From Sphaerochaeta sp. (GTDB taxonomy: Bacteria > Spirochaetota > Spirochaetia > Sphaerochaetales > Sphaerochaetaceae): a stretch of DNA of 64,000 bases. The stretch spans positions 1 through 64,000 of the forward strand of contig JAKVPA010000007.1 of the NCBI GenBank assembly GCA_022482495.1, written 5' to 3'. The notes under the pieces are model-generated. The model saw only the letters and a program-made list of their open reading frames with translations, did no database searches and had not been told where the DNA came from. Position 1 is the first letter of the stretch. Each line of letters begins with the position of its first letter. A program made the position numbers and the translations under genes. Positions 8,330 to 17,996 of the stretch are shown piece by piece.

Positions 8330-8358
8330 TTGCAAATCACCGGCAAGTCAGTGATACT
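8330..8358 (+). promoter_or_regulatory. Promoter of PAP2 gene, leaderless type
   Basis: -35 TTGCAA (8330-8335), 17-bp spacer, -10 GATACT (8353-8358). Six bases then ATG 8365; no Shine-Dalgarno. Confidence 0.55.
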
Positions 8359-8364
8359 GTCGCC

Positions 8365-9258
8365 ATGAACGCACAAGTATCCATTCTGCTCTTCTTCCAA
8401 AAGATCGCCAACCCTGTTCTGGACAAGCTGGCCGTGTTCTTCACCCTGTTCGGGGAAGGGACCATCTCCATCTGTGTCATGCTCGCCATTCTGTGGTGCA
8501 TCGACAAACGCAAAGGATTCGCCATCGCCGGGACGGTCTTCTACGGACTTACCGGCATGTCCATCATGAAAGCCATCGTCCGGATGCCCCGCCCATTCAC
8601 CGTCATCCCGGAGCTGGCGGCAAAACGGATATCCACCGCCACCGGATACAGCTTCCCCAGCGGGCACACCACCACGGCGGCGACGCTGTACACTTCCCTT
8701 GCCATGGCGGTGAAGAAACGGTGGTTCTCCATCATCTGCGCCGCTCTGATTCTCATGGTCGGGCTAAGCCGGATGTACCTGGGCGTCCATTGGCCGCTGG
8801 ATGTGGCCGGTGGTTTGATCCTCGGCATTCTGACCAGCCTGTTCTTCTACCGGATGTTTGCTTCGATGGAAGAAACAGCCCAGGCCCAGTACAGCGTGAT
8901 CATCGGAACCGCTTCCCTGATCACGGGAATCATTCTGGCCGTCCTGCTGTTTGCCGGCCGCATCGACGATACGGCGTTCTCCGACATGATGAAGAACTTC
9001 GCCTTGTTCGGAGGCGCGTACCTTGGTTTCTTCTGGGACGCCAAACGGATCCACTTCTCCACCGAAGGATCACTCGTACAGAAACTGCTTCGGTTTATCC
9101 TGGGATTCGCCGTGGTGCTGGGCATCATGGCGCTGAAGCATCTGGTAAGCGATCCCCAAGGCTACTATCTGATGGCCTGTTTCCGCTACGCCCTGACCGG
9201 GCTCTGGGCAACGGCGCTGCACCCTTACATCGGGAAGAAACTCAGGTTGTTCTCGTAA
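8365..9258 (+). CDS. PAP2-family membrane phosphatase
   Basis: A 297-aa polytopic membrane protein with the three lipid phosphatase motifs: KAIVRMPRP (residues 69-77), PSGH (98-101, catalytic His) and SR...GVH...D (135-146, nucleophile His142). The family removes phosphate from lipid phosphates such as undecaprenyl pyrophosphate or phosphatidate at the outer face of the inner membrane; which one is not decidable here. About seven further hydrophobic segments follow or flank the motifs, including a C-terminal extension (residues 175-297) longer than BcrC-type enzymes. The gene converges with the exonuclease gene, overlapping by 34 bp. The start lies six bases after a -10, so the message is probably leaderless. 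Confidence 0.9.
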   Translation: MNAQVSILLFFQKIANPVLDKLAVFFTLFGEGTISICVMLAILWCIDKRKGFAIAGTVFYGLTGMSIMKAIVRMPRPFTVIPELAAKRISTATGYSFPSGHTTTAATLYTSLAMAVKKRWFSIICAALILMVGLSRMYLGVHWPLDVAGGLILGILTSLFFYRMFASMEETAQAQYSVIIGTASLITGIILAVLLFAGRIDDTAFSDMMKNFALFGGAYLGFFWDAKRIHFSTEGSLVQKLLRFILGFAVVLGIMALKHLVSDPQGYYLMACFRYALTGLWATALHPYIGKKLRLFS

Positions 9259-9830
9259 GGTCCGATGACCTTCGTCTTGTACTGCTTCTCCTCAAGGTAT
9301 TTGGCCAGGTCTTCCGGCTCGGCCAGGTGGGAAGCGCATTCCTTGTGCATCAACTTGCCACACATCACCGCGTCGTCCATGGCGTAGTGCTCATGGTACT
9401 GGTCGACCAGTCCCAGATACTGGACCAGGTAGGAAAGTTTGTACGTCGGAAGCTTCGGCCACACTTTCTTGGCCAGATTGAACGTGCAGAGATACGTGAT
9501 GGCTCCGCTGGAGAGCTCGTAGGCCTCCAGCGTGTCCTTCAACACCCCCATGTCAAACTGGGCGAAGTGGGCCACCACCAGGTTGTGGCCGATGAACGAA
9601 CGGATATCCGGCCAAAGGTCGGGGAAAGAAGGTGCGGCCAGACAGTCTTCCTTCTTCAGTTGGTGAACATTGGTCATCTCACCATCAAAGTATTCCACCT
9701 TGGGATGGATCAACGAATAGTAGTGATCCAGCACATTGCCGTCCATATCGAATCGGGCCAACCCGATGGCGCATCCGCCACCGGGATACCCGTTTGCCGT
9801 TTCAAAGTCCAATGCTACGTATTCCATCAT
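9225..9830 (-). CDS. 3'-5' exonuclease, DnaQ/epsilon superfamily
   Basis: A 201-aa DEDDh exonuclease: ExoI is LDFETANG (Asp8, Glu10), ExoII lies around GHNLVVAHFAQFDMGVL, and ExoIII is the HYAMDDAVMC region. Proteins of this size and start are usually annotated as 3'-5' exonuclease or the epsilon-like domain of DNA polymerase III; a stand-alone proofreading or repair exonuclease is likely. It ends the minus-strand train: its ATG overlaps the TolC stop as ATGA (9827-9830). Co-transcription with an efflux pump is odd and may only reflect gene packing. Confidence 0.85.
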   Translation of the reverse strand: MMEYVALDFETANGYPGGGCAIGLARFDMDGNVLDHYYSLIHPKVEYFDGEMTNVHQLKKEDCLAAPSFPDLWPDIRSFIGHNLVVAHFAQFDMGVLKDTLEAYELSSGAITYLCTFNLAKKVWPKLPTYKLSYLVQYLGLVDQYHEHYAMDDAVMCGKLMHKECASHLAEPEDLAKYLEEKQYKTKVIGPYENNLSFFPM

Positions 9831-11219
9831 TGCCCCGCTAGATAGGAGAGTGCATGGAAAGCGGAATTCCTGTCAAGGAGCACCTTGAGAAGCTCCATAC
9901 GGTCCGTCTGCCATTGGAGCTTGGCCGTCAACGTATCCTGTTCCGAACCGTACCCGCTTTCCTGCTGCTGTTGTTTCTGCTCCCAATCCTGCTTGTCGCC
10001 ATCGATGACCAGGTTCTGGTAGGCGATCTTCTGCCCGTCCAGCTGCAGCTGCAGGTACTGGGTGATCACCTGGGACCGTATCTTCTCCACCGCCTGGGAG
10101 TAGTCAACCTCTGCGCCTTCCGCTTTGGTCTGGCTCCGGGAAACGTCCCGGATCTTCTTGCCTCCGTCCCAAATGGTCGACTTGACCGCCACGGTGAAGT
10201 TCAGCGTGTAGTCATCCTGCCGGTACCAGTCCGTCTCCAGAAGCGGAAAGCGGCTTCCTCCGTACCCGATGGTGGTCTGCAGGGCGAAGTCCGGTTTCCA
10301 GTTGACGCTGGCTGACGAGATCTTTGTGGCAAGCTGGGCCACATCCTTCAGCTTGAGCAGAATGGCCAGATTGTCCACCGACGTGCTGGTGGCCTTGGCG
10401 ACCAACGTATCCTGACCTTGGGAAAGCAGCGCATCAACGGCTGACTCGTCCACCGTAGCGGAAAGGTCGTCCAGCGTCAGCGTGGGGATCGCCACAGAGC
10501 GTCTGGATGGCGACCAGCTGGCTGGAGAGTTCCGTCTCCAGCTGCTGCATCCCGATGGCCGTCTGCTGTGCCTTGATGCTCGCCTTCAGCACATCCACGT
10601 CCAACGCCATCCCGTTGTCCCGGGCCGAGGTGATGATCTCCAGAAGGCGGTTTGCCGTCTCTGTCTGTTCCCCCACCAGATCCTGCATCGCTCTGAGGTA
10701 GTACACCGCATCCAGCCGTCCCAACAGTTCGCTCTTCTGCTTCCGGGACAGCGCGGTGATCTGCAGCGACCGCACCTCGGCAACCTTCTCGTACAGGGAG
10801 ATCGCATTACTGATCTTCCCCCAGGTGAAGATCGGCTGGGTGATGTTCAGGGAGAACGTATACAAGGTATTCTCCATGCCATCGTAGATCTTCAGGTAGG
10901 CATCCTGGTATCCGGACAGTGCGGAGACATTCACCCCTTGGTCGGAAAGTTGCTGCAACAGATCCTGCGTACTGACGTACACAGGCCCGACGGGAGGATT
11001 GTACATGTAGGTCCCGGAAAGCGTCATGTCGATGGTAGGCCCCCGTCCCGCTTTGGCATCCTTCACATCCAACAAGGCGTTCCTCCACTCCTCTCGTGCC
11101 TTCTGCACTTCCAGGTTATTGGCTTCCATCTTCCCCACAAGCACCTCCTGCGACACGCCACTGAGTGGCATGAGGCTAAGGAGAAGCGTCATGGCAATAG
11201 GGAGGAAACGGCGGGTCAT
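9827..11219 (-). CDS. TolC-family outer membrane efflux protein, frameshifted
   Basis: Two frames join into about 463 residues of a TolC/OEP outer membrane channel. The first starts at ATG 11219 (MTRRFLPIAMTLLLSLMPLSGVSQ, cleavable signal peptide) with the helical/strand repeat (GTYMYNPPVGPVYVS, SLNITQPIFTWGK); the second resumes LTLDDLSATVDESAV and carries the second repeat (NFTVAVKSTIWDGGK) to the stop. The break is one base in a four-base C/G run near 10485. The start overlaps the lipoprotein stop as ATGA (11216-11219). It should form the outer-membrane exit duct for the RND pump encoded upstream. Confidence 0.85.
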
Positions 11220-12328
11220 GTATACTCTTCTTCTATCGTAACCCATTTGGTGGTGTCTTCCTGGGGATTGGTCGTGACAGATACGGTGGTAGAAGCTAGC
11301 AACGAACTATTCGTGTCGTATAAGGCAATGGTATAGGTCTCTGTATAGAGTTTCGGAGAATCAGAGGAATATGCACTGATTGTTTCTTCCGGGATGGTCA
11401 GCGTGAAGTATCCCTGCATCGATGTCGTCGAGGTCCGGTCATACGGCGCGGTGGTGGTCGTGGTGATCAACGTACCGTCCGTACTATTCCCTTTGAACAG
11501 TTTCACCGTAAATCCATTGGCGGTGCCACTGGTAGGTTCATACTGCCCTTCCACCGTCCGTGCCGACAGCACCAAATGCTTCATGTATGCAGGTTCAGCA
11601 GGATTTGTGGAATTCTTCGTGGCGAGAGAAAATTGTATTGTCTGGATATCTGAACCACCCTCTTCATTACACTGCACATACTCCGCTGAATTGTTCGGTA
11701 CAATGGTAACAGTTCCCGTCAAGGGGGACGTTGTGCTGGCGGAGAAGGACACCGAGGTGCCGGTCGGGGTACCTTGGTACAGGGTATTTCCCCCAGCGTC
11801 TTTCACGGTCACCGTGAAGTTGGTGGGAGAGATGGAATAGTTGGTTCCGGAGACATCATAGATTTGGGTGAGGTACAGGGTGTAGGAGTCACTCGTCCTG
11901 GTCAGGGTTTCCGTCTCCATCGTGTTGGTGCGTTCGCTGGAAAGGTAGCTGACCGTCGTTGCTGCGCTGGGTTTGCCGTCGTTGAAGTCCTTGTGATAGA
12001 AAGCCAGGTAGACGGGGATGCGGTCGGCCGTCTTGCCGAAGGTCGGGCTGGTGGTGCTCCACTCCACCGGCATGGAATAGTCACCGTTCGCGTCGGTGAT
12101 GGCATGGAAGATCCGCACCGTCGTGGTGGGTTGGGTCCCCGCCGAAACGGCGGAATCCCGTTCCGACTGGGAAAGATAGGCGTACACATCCACCCCTTCC
12201 ACCGCAATCTCCGTCGTTCCATCCAGCTCCTCCACCGTCCCGGTGATCGTCGAGGTGAACACCGAACTGCAGGAAGCAAGCAATGCCACTGCCAGGACTC
12301 CCGCAACCAAGAGACTATGTCGTTTCAT
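11216..12328 (-). CDS. Ig-like lipoprotein inside an RND efflux operon
   Basis: A 370-aa lipoprotein: signal peptide MKRHSLLVAGVLAVALLASC, lipobox LASC (Cys20). The mature part looks like two or three beta-sandwich repeats rich in Thr/Ser (FTVTVKDAGGNTLYQG; GFTVKLFKGNSTDGT; YFTLTIPEE; YTIALYDTNSSLL), reminiscent of bacterial Ig-like or carboxypeptidase-regulatory folds. Not a member of the adaptor, TolC or RND families. It lies between the RND permease (stop overlaps this ATG by 14 bp at 12315-12328) and TolC (ATGA overlap), so it is made with the pump. I infer a periplasmic accessory or outer-membrane-anchored partner; function unknown. Confidence 0.7.
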   Translation of the reverse strand: MKRHSLLVAGVLAVALLASCSSVFTSTITGTVEELDGTTEIAVEGVDVYAYLSQSERDSAVSAGTQPTTTVRIFHAITDANGDYSMPVEWSTTSPTFGKTADRIPVYLAFYHKDFNDGKPSAATTVSYLSSERTNTMETETLTRTSDSYTLYLTQIYDVSGTNYSISPTNFTVTVKDAGGNTLYQGTPTGTSVSFSASTTSPLTGTVTIVPNNSAEYVQCNEEGGSDIQTIQFSLATKNSTNPAEPAYMKHLVLSARTVEGQYEPTSGTANGFTVKLFKGNSTDGTLITTTTTAPYDRTSTTSMQGYFTLTIPEETISAYSSDSPKLYTETYTIALYDTNSSLLASTTVSVTTNPQEDTTKWVTIEEEYT

Positions 12329-15300
12329 GCCGCTTCTTCTCCTGTTTCTTCAGAACTCGTTCTTCTGTAATGTAATACATCGTCGGGATAAGGAACAGCG
12401 TGATCAACGTCGAGGTGAAGAGTCCTCCGGCGATGGCCTGCCCCAGCGGGGCGTACAGTTCCGATCCCTCTCCTTTGGCGATCGCCATCGGCACGACCCC
12501 CAGCATGGTGGTCAGCGTGGTCATGAAGATCGGGCGGAGCCGGGTGGATGCCCCTTTTGCGATCATCCGCTTCAGATGGACCCTCTCGTCCTCACCTTCC
12601 TTGATCGGATTCCACGACCGGTACTGGTTGACGTAGTCGATCAAAATGATGCCATTGTTCACCACCACGCCTCCCAGGGAGATCAAGCCGAGCAGGGAGA
12701 GCAGACTGAGGGTGGAACCGAACAACAAAAGCCCCACCACCACACCGATGACGCAGAACGGAATGGTCAGCATGATGATGAACGGCTGGCGGAACCGCTC
12801 GAACTGCAGCACCATGACGGTGTAGACAAGGAACCACGCGATGACCAGAGCACGGATCATCGACGGGATGGAATCGGCGATCAAGGCACCGATGCCGCCC
12901 CGCTGACTGGTCACCCCGTCGGCCAGTGGATGCTCGGCAAGGTACTGGTCCATCCGGGTGGTCACCGGGAGGGCATCCTCGCTCACCAACGTGGCGCTCA
13001 CCGTGATGGTCTTCGCCCGATCGGTGTGGTTGATGGCGCTGACACTGTTCTGGACGGTGAACTGTCCCAGATTGGTGAAGTCGACCATCGTCCCACCCAA
13101 CGATTTGACCTGCACCCCGGAGAGACGATCCAACGTCACCGGCTTGTCCATCAAGTCACTGCGCAGCTTTATCGTATACCGTGAGCCATCCGGCGTGGTG
13201 AACCGTCCCCCGTCCACCCCGCTGAACAAAATGCGGGTGGTAAGTCCCGCCTCCACGCTGGAGACTCCCAGGCTCGCCATGTAGTCCTGCACCATGGAGA
13301 TGATCACACTGTACGTATCAAACGACGTATCCATCTCCGTCTCCACGACGGAAGGATCGGTGCGGAGCTGCGCCTCCACCCTGCTTGCCTCGGCGTACAG
13401 CTTGTCCATATCCTCGCTGACCAGCGTGATGCCGTATCCCCCGCCACCGGAAGCGTAGCTGAGCAGCTTATCAAACCCTCCGTTCTTCACCTTGACGGTG
13501 CAGTCCGGGATCTGGTCCTCCAGCTCTTTCTGAACGGCCAGCATGATCTGCCGCACCGTACGGTCCCGTTCCTTGACCGGCACCAGATTGATGTAGAAAT
13601 AGGCTGAGTTGCTCTGGTTCCCCAGAAAACTCATCCCCTCTGATTCTCCCTGGAACGCCACCAGGTTCTTCATCTCCGGCACGGCGTTCCGGACGATCTT
13701 CTCGGCGACGGCGGTCTTCGCCTCCGTTCGATCCAAGCTGTACCCCTCGGGGAACGTCATGTCCACATAGAAGTCCCCGTTGTCCGTGGACGGAATGAAC
13801 GCGATGCCCAGCTTCTGCGAGACAAAGATGGTGACGACAAGGAGCGCGATGGAGAACAGGAAGATAAACCCTTTGTTATCCATGCTCCAGGTAAGCCACT
13901 TTTGGTAATGTCCCTCCAGATGAACCATCCCCCGGTCGATGGAGTGCCCATTCGTCTGGGGACATTCCTCGCGAAGGAGTTTCTTCAAAAAGAACGGTAC
14001 GAACAGTACGGCGACGAGGAACGAGCCGATCATGGCAAGGATCAAGGTTTCGGCCACTTCCCGGAGGATCATGCCGACCAGCCCCTGCAGCATGGCAACC
14101 GGGACGAACACCACGATGGTGGTCACCGTCGAGGCAAGGATCGACGAGGTGACCTCGTCGCTTCCCTTGATGATGCACTCATCCAGCGGCATCGTCCGGG
14201 TGCGGTAATGACGGTACACCTCTTCCAGCATGACGATGGACGCATCCACCACCATGCCGAGGGCGATGACCAGACCGGAGAGGCTCATCAGGTTCAACGA
14301 GATGTGCATGATCCGCATGCCGACCAGCGTGAACAGGACGGACAGCGGGATGGACAGGCCGATGATGAGGGTCATCCGGGCGTCCATCAGGAACAGCCAG
14401 ATGACCAGGACAGCCATGACGACGCCGAGGATGCCGCTTTCCACCACGGTGGACAGCGATGCCTTGGTCGTCTCGCTGTAGTCGTTGATCACGGTGAACT
14501 TCACCGCCCCGCCGGTGGATGCCTCTTCTTCTTTGAGGATCCGCTTCACCGCATCACAAATCTTGACGATGTTGCCGTCGGTACGGTTGGAGACGGAAAC
14601 AAGCAACAGATCCTTTCCGTTGCTGTTCACCTCGCTCTCAGGCTTGGGATAGCCAAGAGAGACATCAGCCACGTCGCTGAGTTTGATCAAATTGCCGTCA
14701 TCATCCGCCCCGACGGTCAGGTTTTCCAGTTCCTTGACGCTGGAGAACGATCCTTCATAGCGCAGGTTGATCGTCCTCCCCTTGTACGTGCCGGAACCCA
14801 ACGGCAACTCGGAGTTGGCCGACTGCAGCATCTGGTAGACCTGCAGCACGCTGATGCCCTTGCTGACCAGATCCTTGCTCCGCAGCGTCACCTGCGCCTC
14901 AAGATTCTTCCCGCCGTACACGGCGATGTCCGACACCCCGGAGATCTGGTTGATCTTCGGCCGGAGGGTATCGGAAATGTACTGGGTAACCCGTGCGGTA
15001 TCCTCCCCACCGTCCACGGTAAACAGGATGGCAGGAATCATCGAAGCGGCGCCAACCAGCGCCTGGGGTTCCCCCTGCAGGTTGTCCGGAAGCTGGTTCT
15101 CCAGGGTAGAGATACGGTAACGAATCTCCTGCAACTGGTCGTACGGGTCGACGTCATCCTGGTAGTACACCTGGATGAAGCTTACCGAATCCTCTGAGAC
15201 GGAATCCATCGACTTGTAGTTGGGAAGCGTGACGAACTGGTCTTCCAGAATCTTGGTGACGTCCCGTTCCACATCCTTGGCGGCGGCCCCGGGATAGATG

Positions 15301-15446
15301 GTGTACACAATGATGGACGGGAGGTTCACGTCGCTCATGAACGCGATGTTCTGGTCGTACAGGCTGTAACAGCCGAACGCCACCAGGACGATCAACAGCA
15401 TGGCGACCACCACGGGGTGTTTGATGGCAAACCGAGCGCCGCTCAC
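12315..15446 (-). CDS. RND efflux transporter permease, AcrB/SwrC type
   Basis: A 1043-aa inner membrane RND pump with the usual 12 membrane segments and two large periplasmic loops (porter domains, DLVSKGISVLQVYQ, NDYSETTKASL). In TM4 the motif is GMVVDASIVMLEEV: the first acidic residue of the AcrB D407-D408 pair is kept, the second is Ala. In TM10 the AcrB Lys940 position is GGVVVNNGIILID. Both features recur in SwrC-like pumps. The start is GTG 15446, sharing GTGA with the adaptor stop. With the HlyD adaptor upstream and TolC downstream it should form a tripartite exporter; substrate unknown. Intact over 3.1 kb, unlike its neighbours. Confidence 0.95.
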   Translation of the reverse strand: MSGARFAIKHPVVVAMLLIVLVAFGCYSLYDQNIAFMSDVNLPSIIVYTIYPGAAAKDVERDVTKILEDQFVTLPNYKSMDSVSEDSVSFIQVYYQDDVDPYDQLQEIRYRISTLENQLPDNLQGEPQALVGAASMIPAILFTVDGGEDTARVTQYISDTLRPKINQISGVSDIAVYGGKNLEAQVTLRSKDLVSKGISVLQVYQMLQSANSELPLGSGTYKGRTINLRYEGSFSSVKELENLTVGADDDGNLIKLSDVADVSLGYPKPESEVNSNGKDLLLVSVSNRTDGNIVKICDAVKRILKEEEASTGGAVKFTVINDYSETTKASLSTVVESGILGVVMAVLVIWLFLMDARMTLIIGLSIPLSVLFTLVGMRIMHISLNLMSLSGLVIALGMVVDASIVMLEEVYRHYRTRTMPLDECIIKGSDEVTSSILASTVTTIVVFVPVAMLQGLVGMILREVAETLILAMIGSFLVAVLFVPFFLKKLLREECPQTNGHSIDRGMVHLEGHYQKWLTWSMDNKGFIFLFSIALLVVTIFVSQKLGIAFIPSTDNGDFYVDMTFPEGYSLDRTEAKTAVAEKIVRNAVPEMKNLVAFQGESEGMSFLGNQSNSAYFYINLVPVKERDRTVRQIMLAVQKELEDQIPDCTVKVKNGGFDKLLSYASGGGGYGITLVSEDMDKLYAEASRVEAQLRTDPSVVETEMDTSFDTYSVIISMVQDYMASLGVSSVEAGLTTRILFSGVDGGRFTTPDGSRYTIKLRSDLMDKPVTLDRLSGVQVKSLGGTMVDFTNLGQFTVQNSVSAINHTDRAKTITVSATLVSEDALPVTTRMDQYLAEHPLADGVTSQRGGIGALIADSIPSMIRALVIAWFLVYTVMVLQFERFRQPFIIMLTIPFCVIGVVVGLLLFGSTLSLLSLLGLISLGGVVVNNGIILIDYVNQYRSWNPIKEGEDERVHLKRMIAKGASTRLRPIFMTTLTTMLGVVPMAIAKGEGSELYAPLGQAIAGGLFTSTLITLFLIPTMYYITEERVLKKQEKKRHETT

Positions 15447-16510
15447 GTCGGTTGGACCCTCACCGTCTGTCCATCGAACACCGAGTCCTGTCCGTCAATG
15501 ACGAACTGGGCGTCCTTCAATGCATCCGGAACCATGAAGTACTCGTCGTCCTCGATCTGTGGGGTGATCTCCACGTGCCGCACCGTGTTGCTCTCCGCGT
15601 CATACACGTAAACGGAACCGTCCGCCTTGCGCACCGTCTGGGGAAGAGAAGCCACCTGGTGGTGGATATCGTAGGCGATGACGGCAGTGACGTACATGCC
15701 CGGCCGGAACGCCGAGACATCCCCTTGCAAGCTGACACCGCACGCCGAACACCTTGGATTGCGGGCTCGATGTATGGGTCGACGGACAGCACCGTCGGCG
15801 GAGACGAAGCGCCTCCATCGGGACGGCTTACCGTCACCACCAGGGAGGAAGGATCGTTTTGGAACAGGTCGTACTGTTTTTCCGGTACCTTCAGATTGAC
15901 GACCAGCTGGGTCAGGTCAGCAATGACGGCAAGCGGCGTCCCTTGGGCGGCGGTGCTTCCCTTGGCCGATGGCGCGGTAAGAATCGTCCCTCCCGATTTG
16001 GCCCGCACCGTCGCGTAGCTGACCTGGAGCGTTGCCAGGTCGTACTGCGCCTTGGCCGCGTCCCGCTGGGCTTTGGCCTCGTCGTACGCCTGCACCGTAA
16101 CGTTCTTGGCATCATACAGGCTCTTCACCCGCTGGTAGGTCTTGTCCGCGGCAAGGAACGGCCGCCTGGGCCTGGAGCATCTGCTGCCGGTACGGCTCAT
16201 CGTCGATGACGGCGATCACATCACCTTCGTTGACCTGTTTGCCCACTTCGGCGTCATATTCCACCACCGTTCCGGCGACCAAAGGGACGACCGGAATCAT
16301 TGCCTTGGCCTCCACATGGCTGGAAAGCGTCACTTCCCGTGCAATATCCCGAGCCTGGGGCGTCCCCAGTTGCACCAACGGAGCGGGAGAAACGTACGTG
16401 GTGGGTTTCCGCCCGACGTACCGGTTGACCAGATACAGGGCAGCCCCCAAGGCAAGGAACAGCACCAGAAACCGGAGGAATACGAAAAACCATCTGGCGC
16501 GTTTACCCAT
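15443..16510 (-). CDS. HlyD/AcrA-type periplasmic adaptor of the RND pump, frameshifted
   Basis: Three frames make about 355 residues. The first starts at ATG 16510 with an N-terminal membrane anchor (FFVFLRFLVLFLALGAALYLV) and the first lipoyl half (EVGKQVNEGDVIAVIDDEPYR). The second carries the coiled-coil hairpin (KTYQRVKSLYDAKNVTVQAYDEAKAQRDAAKAQYDLA) and second lipoyl half (SGGTILTAPSAKGSTAAQGTPL). The third has the beta-barrel and membrane-proximal end (FRPGMYVTAVIAYDI ... VFDGQTVRVQPT). Breaks are near 16155 and 15745. manA ends 2 nt upstream and the RND permease starts within its stop. It links inner-membrane pump to TolC in the periplasm. Confidence 0.9.
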
Positions 16511-16511
16511 G

Positions 16512-17703
16512 CTAGACTCCGGTACTCGCGCTGAACACCTGACCTTCCACCGTGATGGTGTACGGTCCGATGCCCTGAGGGATCAAATAGCATTCACCCT
16601 TGTGGAACACCTCGGTGCCCGAGGCGGACTCGAAGACCGCCTTTCCTTCGGTGACCAGCATCAGCTCGATGGCATGCGTGTCCACCCGGTGGAATCCGGT
16701 CCCAATGACGTACAAGGCGAATTCCGGCGTCGGGGTGACGACCCGTACCCGGCCTCCGTCGTCCACTTCCTTGCACGGCTCCACCGTGCCTCCCTGAATC
16801 TCCAGAATGGAGAGCAGTTCCGGCACGTCCACTTTCTTGTGGGTCAATCCGCCCCGAAGCACGTTGTCACTGGAGCTCATCAGTCTCCATGCCGTCACCC
16901 AGCACGTAGGCGTGCAGCGTATCCGGCTTGAGGAACAGCGCTTCGCCTGGTTCCAGGTGCACCACATGGAGCAGGAACGGACAGAACAGCCCGGGGTCGA
17001 CGGGATAGGATTCCAGGCAGGAAAGCACGATCCCTTTGGCCTCCAGGAACCGGCCGTCCGCCGTGGCGAACGGCAAGGAGGATCGTTTCAATCCTTCCAC
17101 GTATTCACCGATCAACGAGGAGAGCTCTTTCTTGTCCATCGTGTACAGGGTGGTGAACAGTTCCCGCAGTCCGGCGTCCCCCGACGGAAGGTTCTTGAAC
17201 CGGGTGGCGAACGAGCGGGGCATCAACGGGGAAAGCTCAGCGACGATTTCTTCAAACGGACGGAACCCGCACATCGCCGTCACCGGCGTGAGGGCGTACA
17301 GCACTTCCGCCTTCTGGTTGGCGTCCTGGTAATCCCAATGGGTATGGTCAGGATCGGAGGCGCGAAGCGAGGCTTCTTTCGCCCAGCCACGCCGGGCTTG
17401 TTCCGTGGTGGGATGGCATTGGATGGACAGCGGTTTCTGGATGGCGAGCACCTTGAACAGGAATGGCAGGAACGGACCAAAGCGTTTGATGTGCTCCGAA
17501 CCAAAACACGCTTCGGGATGCAAGGCCAGATAGGTGGAAAGCGGCGTTCCGTCTTCCAAGGTGGCGTCCCCGGAGGGATGGCTTCCCATCCAGTACTCGG
17601 CCTTGCACGTTCCGTCCGCGGGAATCCCCAGCAGGGACGGAAGGAAATCTGTCTTACCCCAGTCGTACGGCTTGATGACGCCGGAGAGCTTTTTCACCTT
17701 CAT
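16512..17703 (-). CDS. manA: Mannose-6-phosphate isomerase, frameshifted
   Basis: About 396 residues of a type I phosphomannose isomerase, interconverting mannose 6-phosphate and fructose 6-phosphate in the cytoplasm. The first frame (ATG 17703, MKVKKLSG, GAGG just upstream) has AEYWMGSHPSGD and the zinc site QKPLSIQCHP (Gln95, His97), then EPGEALFLKPDTLHAYVLGDGME. A one-base insertion near 16883 shifts to the frame that continues ELMSSSDNVLRGGLTHKKVDV to the stop, the standard family ending. It is the first gene of the train leading into the efflux operon, 2 nt before the adaptor start, and has its own promoter. Confidence 0.92.
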
Positions 17704-17725
17704 CGATGCTTCCTCTGTATTTTTT

Positions 17726-17755
17726 ACTATACCTTGCCATGAAACCATCCGGCAA
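17726..17755 (-). promoter_or_regulatory. Promoter of the manA-efflux operon
   Basis: Minus strand: -10 TATAGT (17726-17731), 18-bp spacer, weak -35 TTGCCG (17750-17755). A leader of about 15 nt with AGAGGAAG leads to ATG 17703. Confidence 0.5.
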
Positions 17756-17996
17756 CCCTTGGTTTCCAATACCTTACACTATGAAGAAAAGTGCATGGTT
17801 TTCTTAGGATGCCTTTGTCCCAAATCCCAAGGAAAAACGAATCGAACACCTGTACGATTCTCATAAAATACACGACTGAGTCCGTATTTCTTTCCTGGCC
17901 TCATCATTGAGGAAAGGTTGGTCACAGACATCCCTTCCCTATGGCCGTTCCTTCTCCACCAAGAAAGTCGCTTTGGTATGATGGTCAGCACGCCCT

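Noticed and set aside
13902-15197. Plus-strand open frame of 431 codons
   Set aside because: Antisense to the RND permease; His/Asp/Gln-rich shadow.
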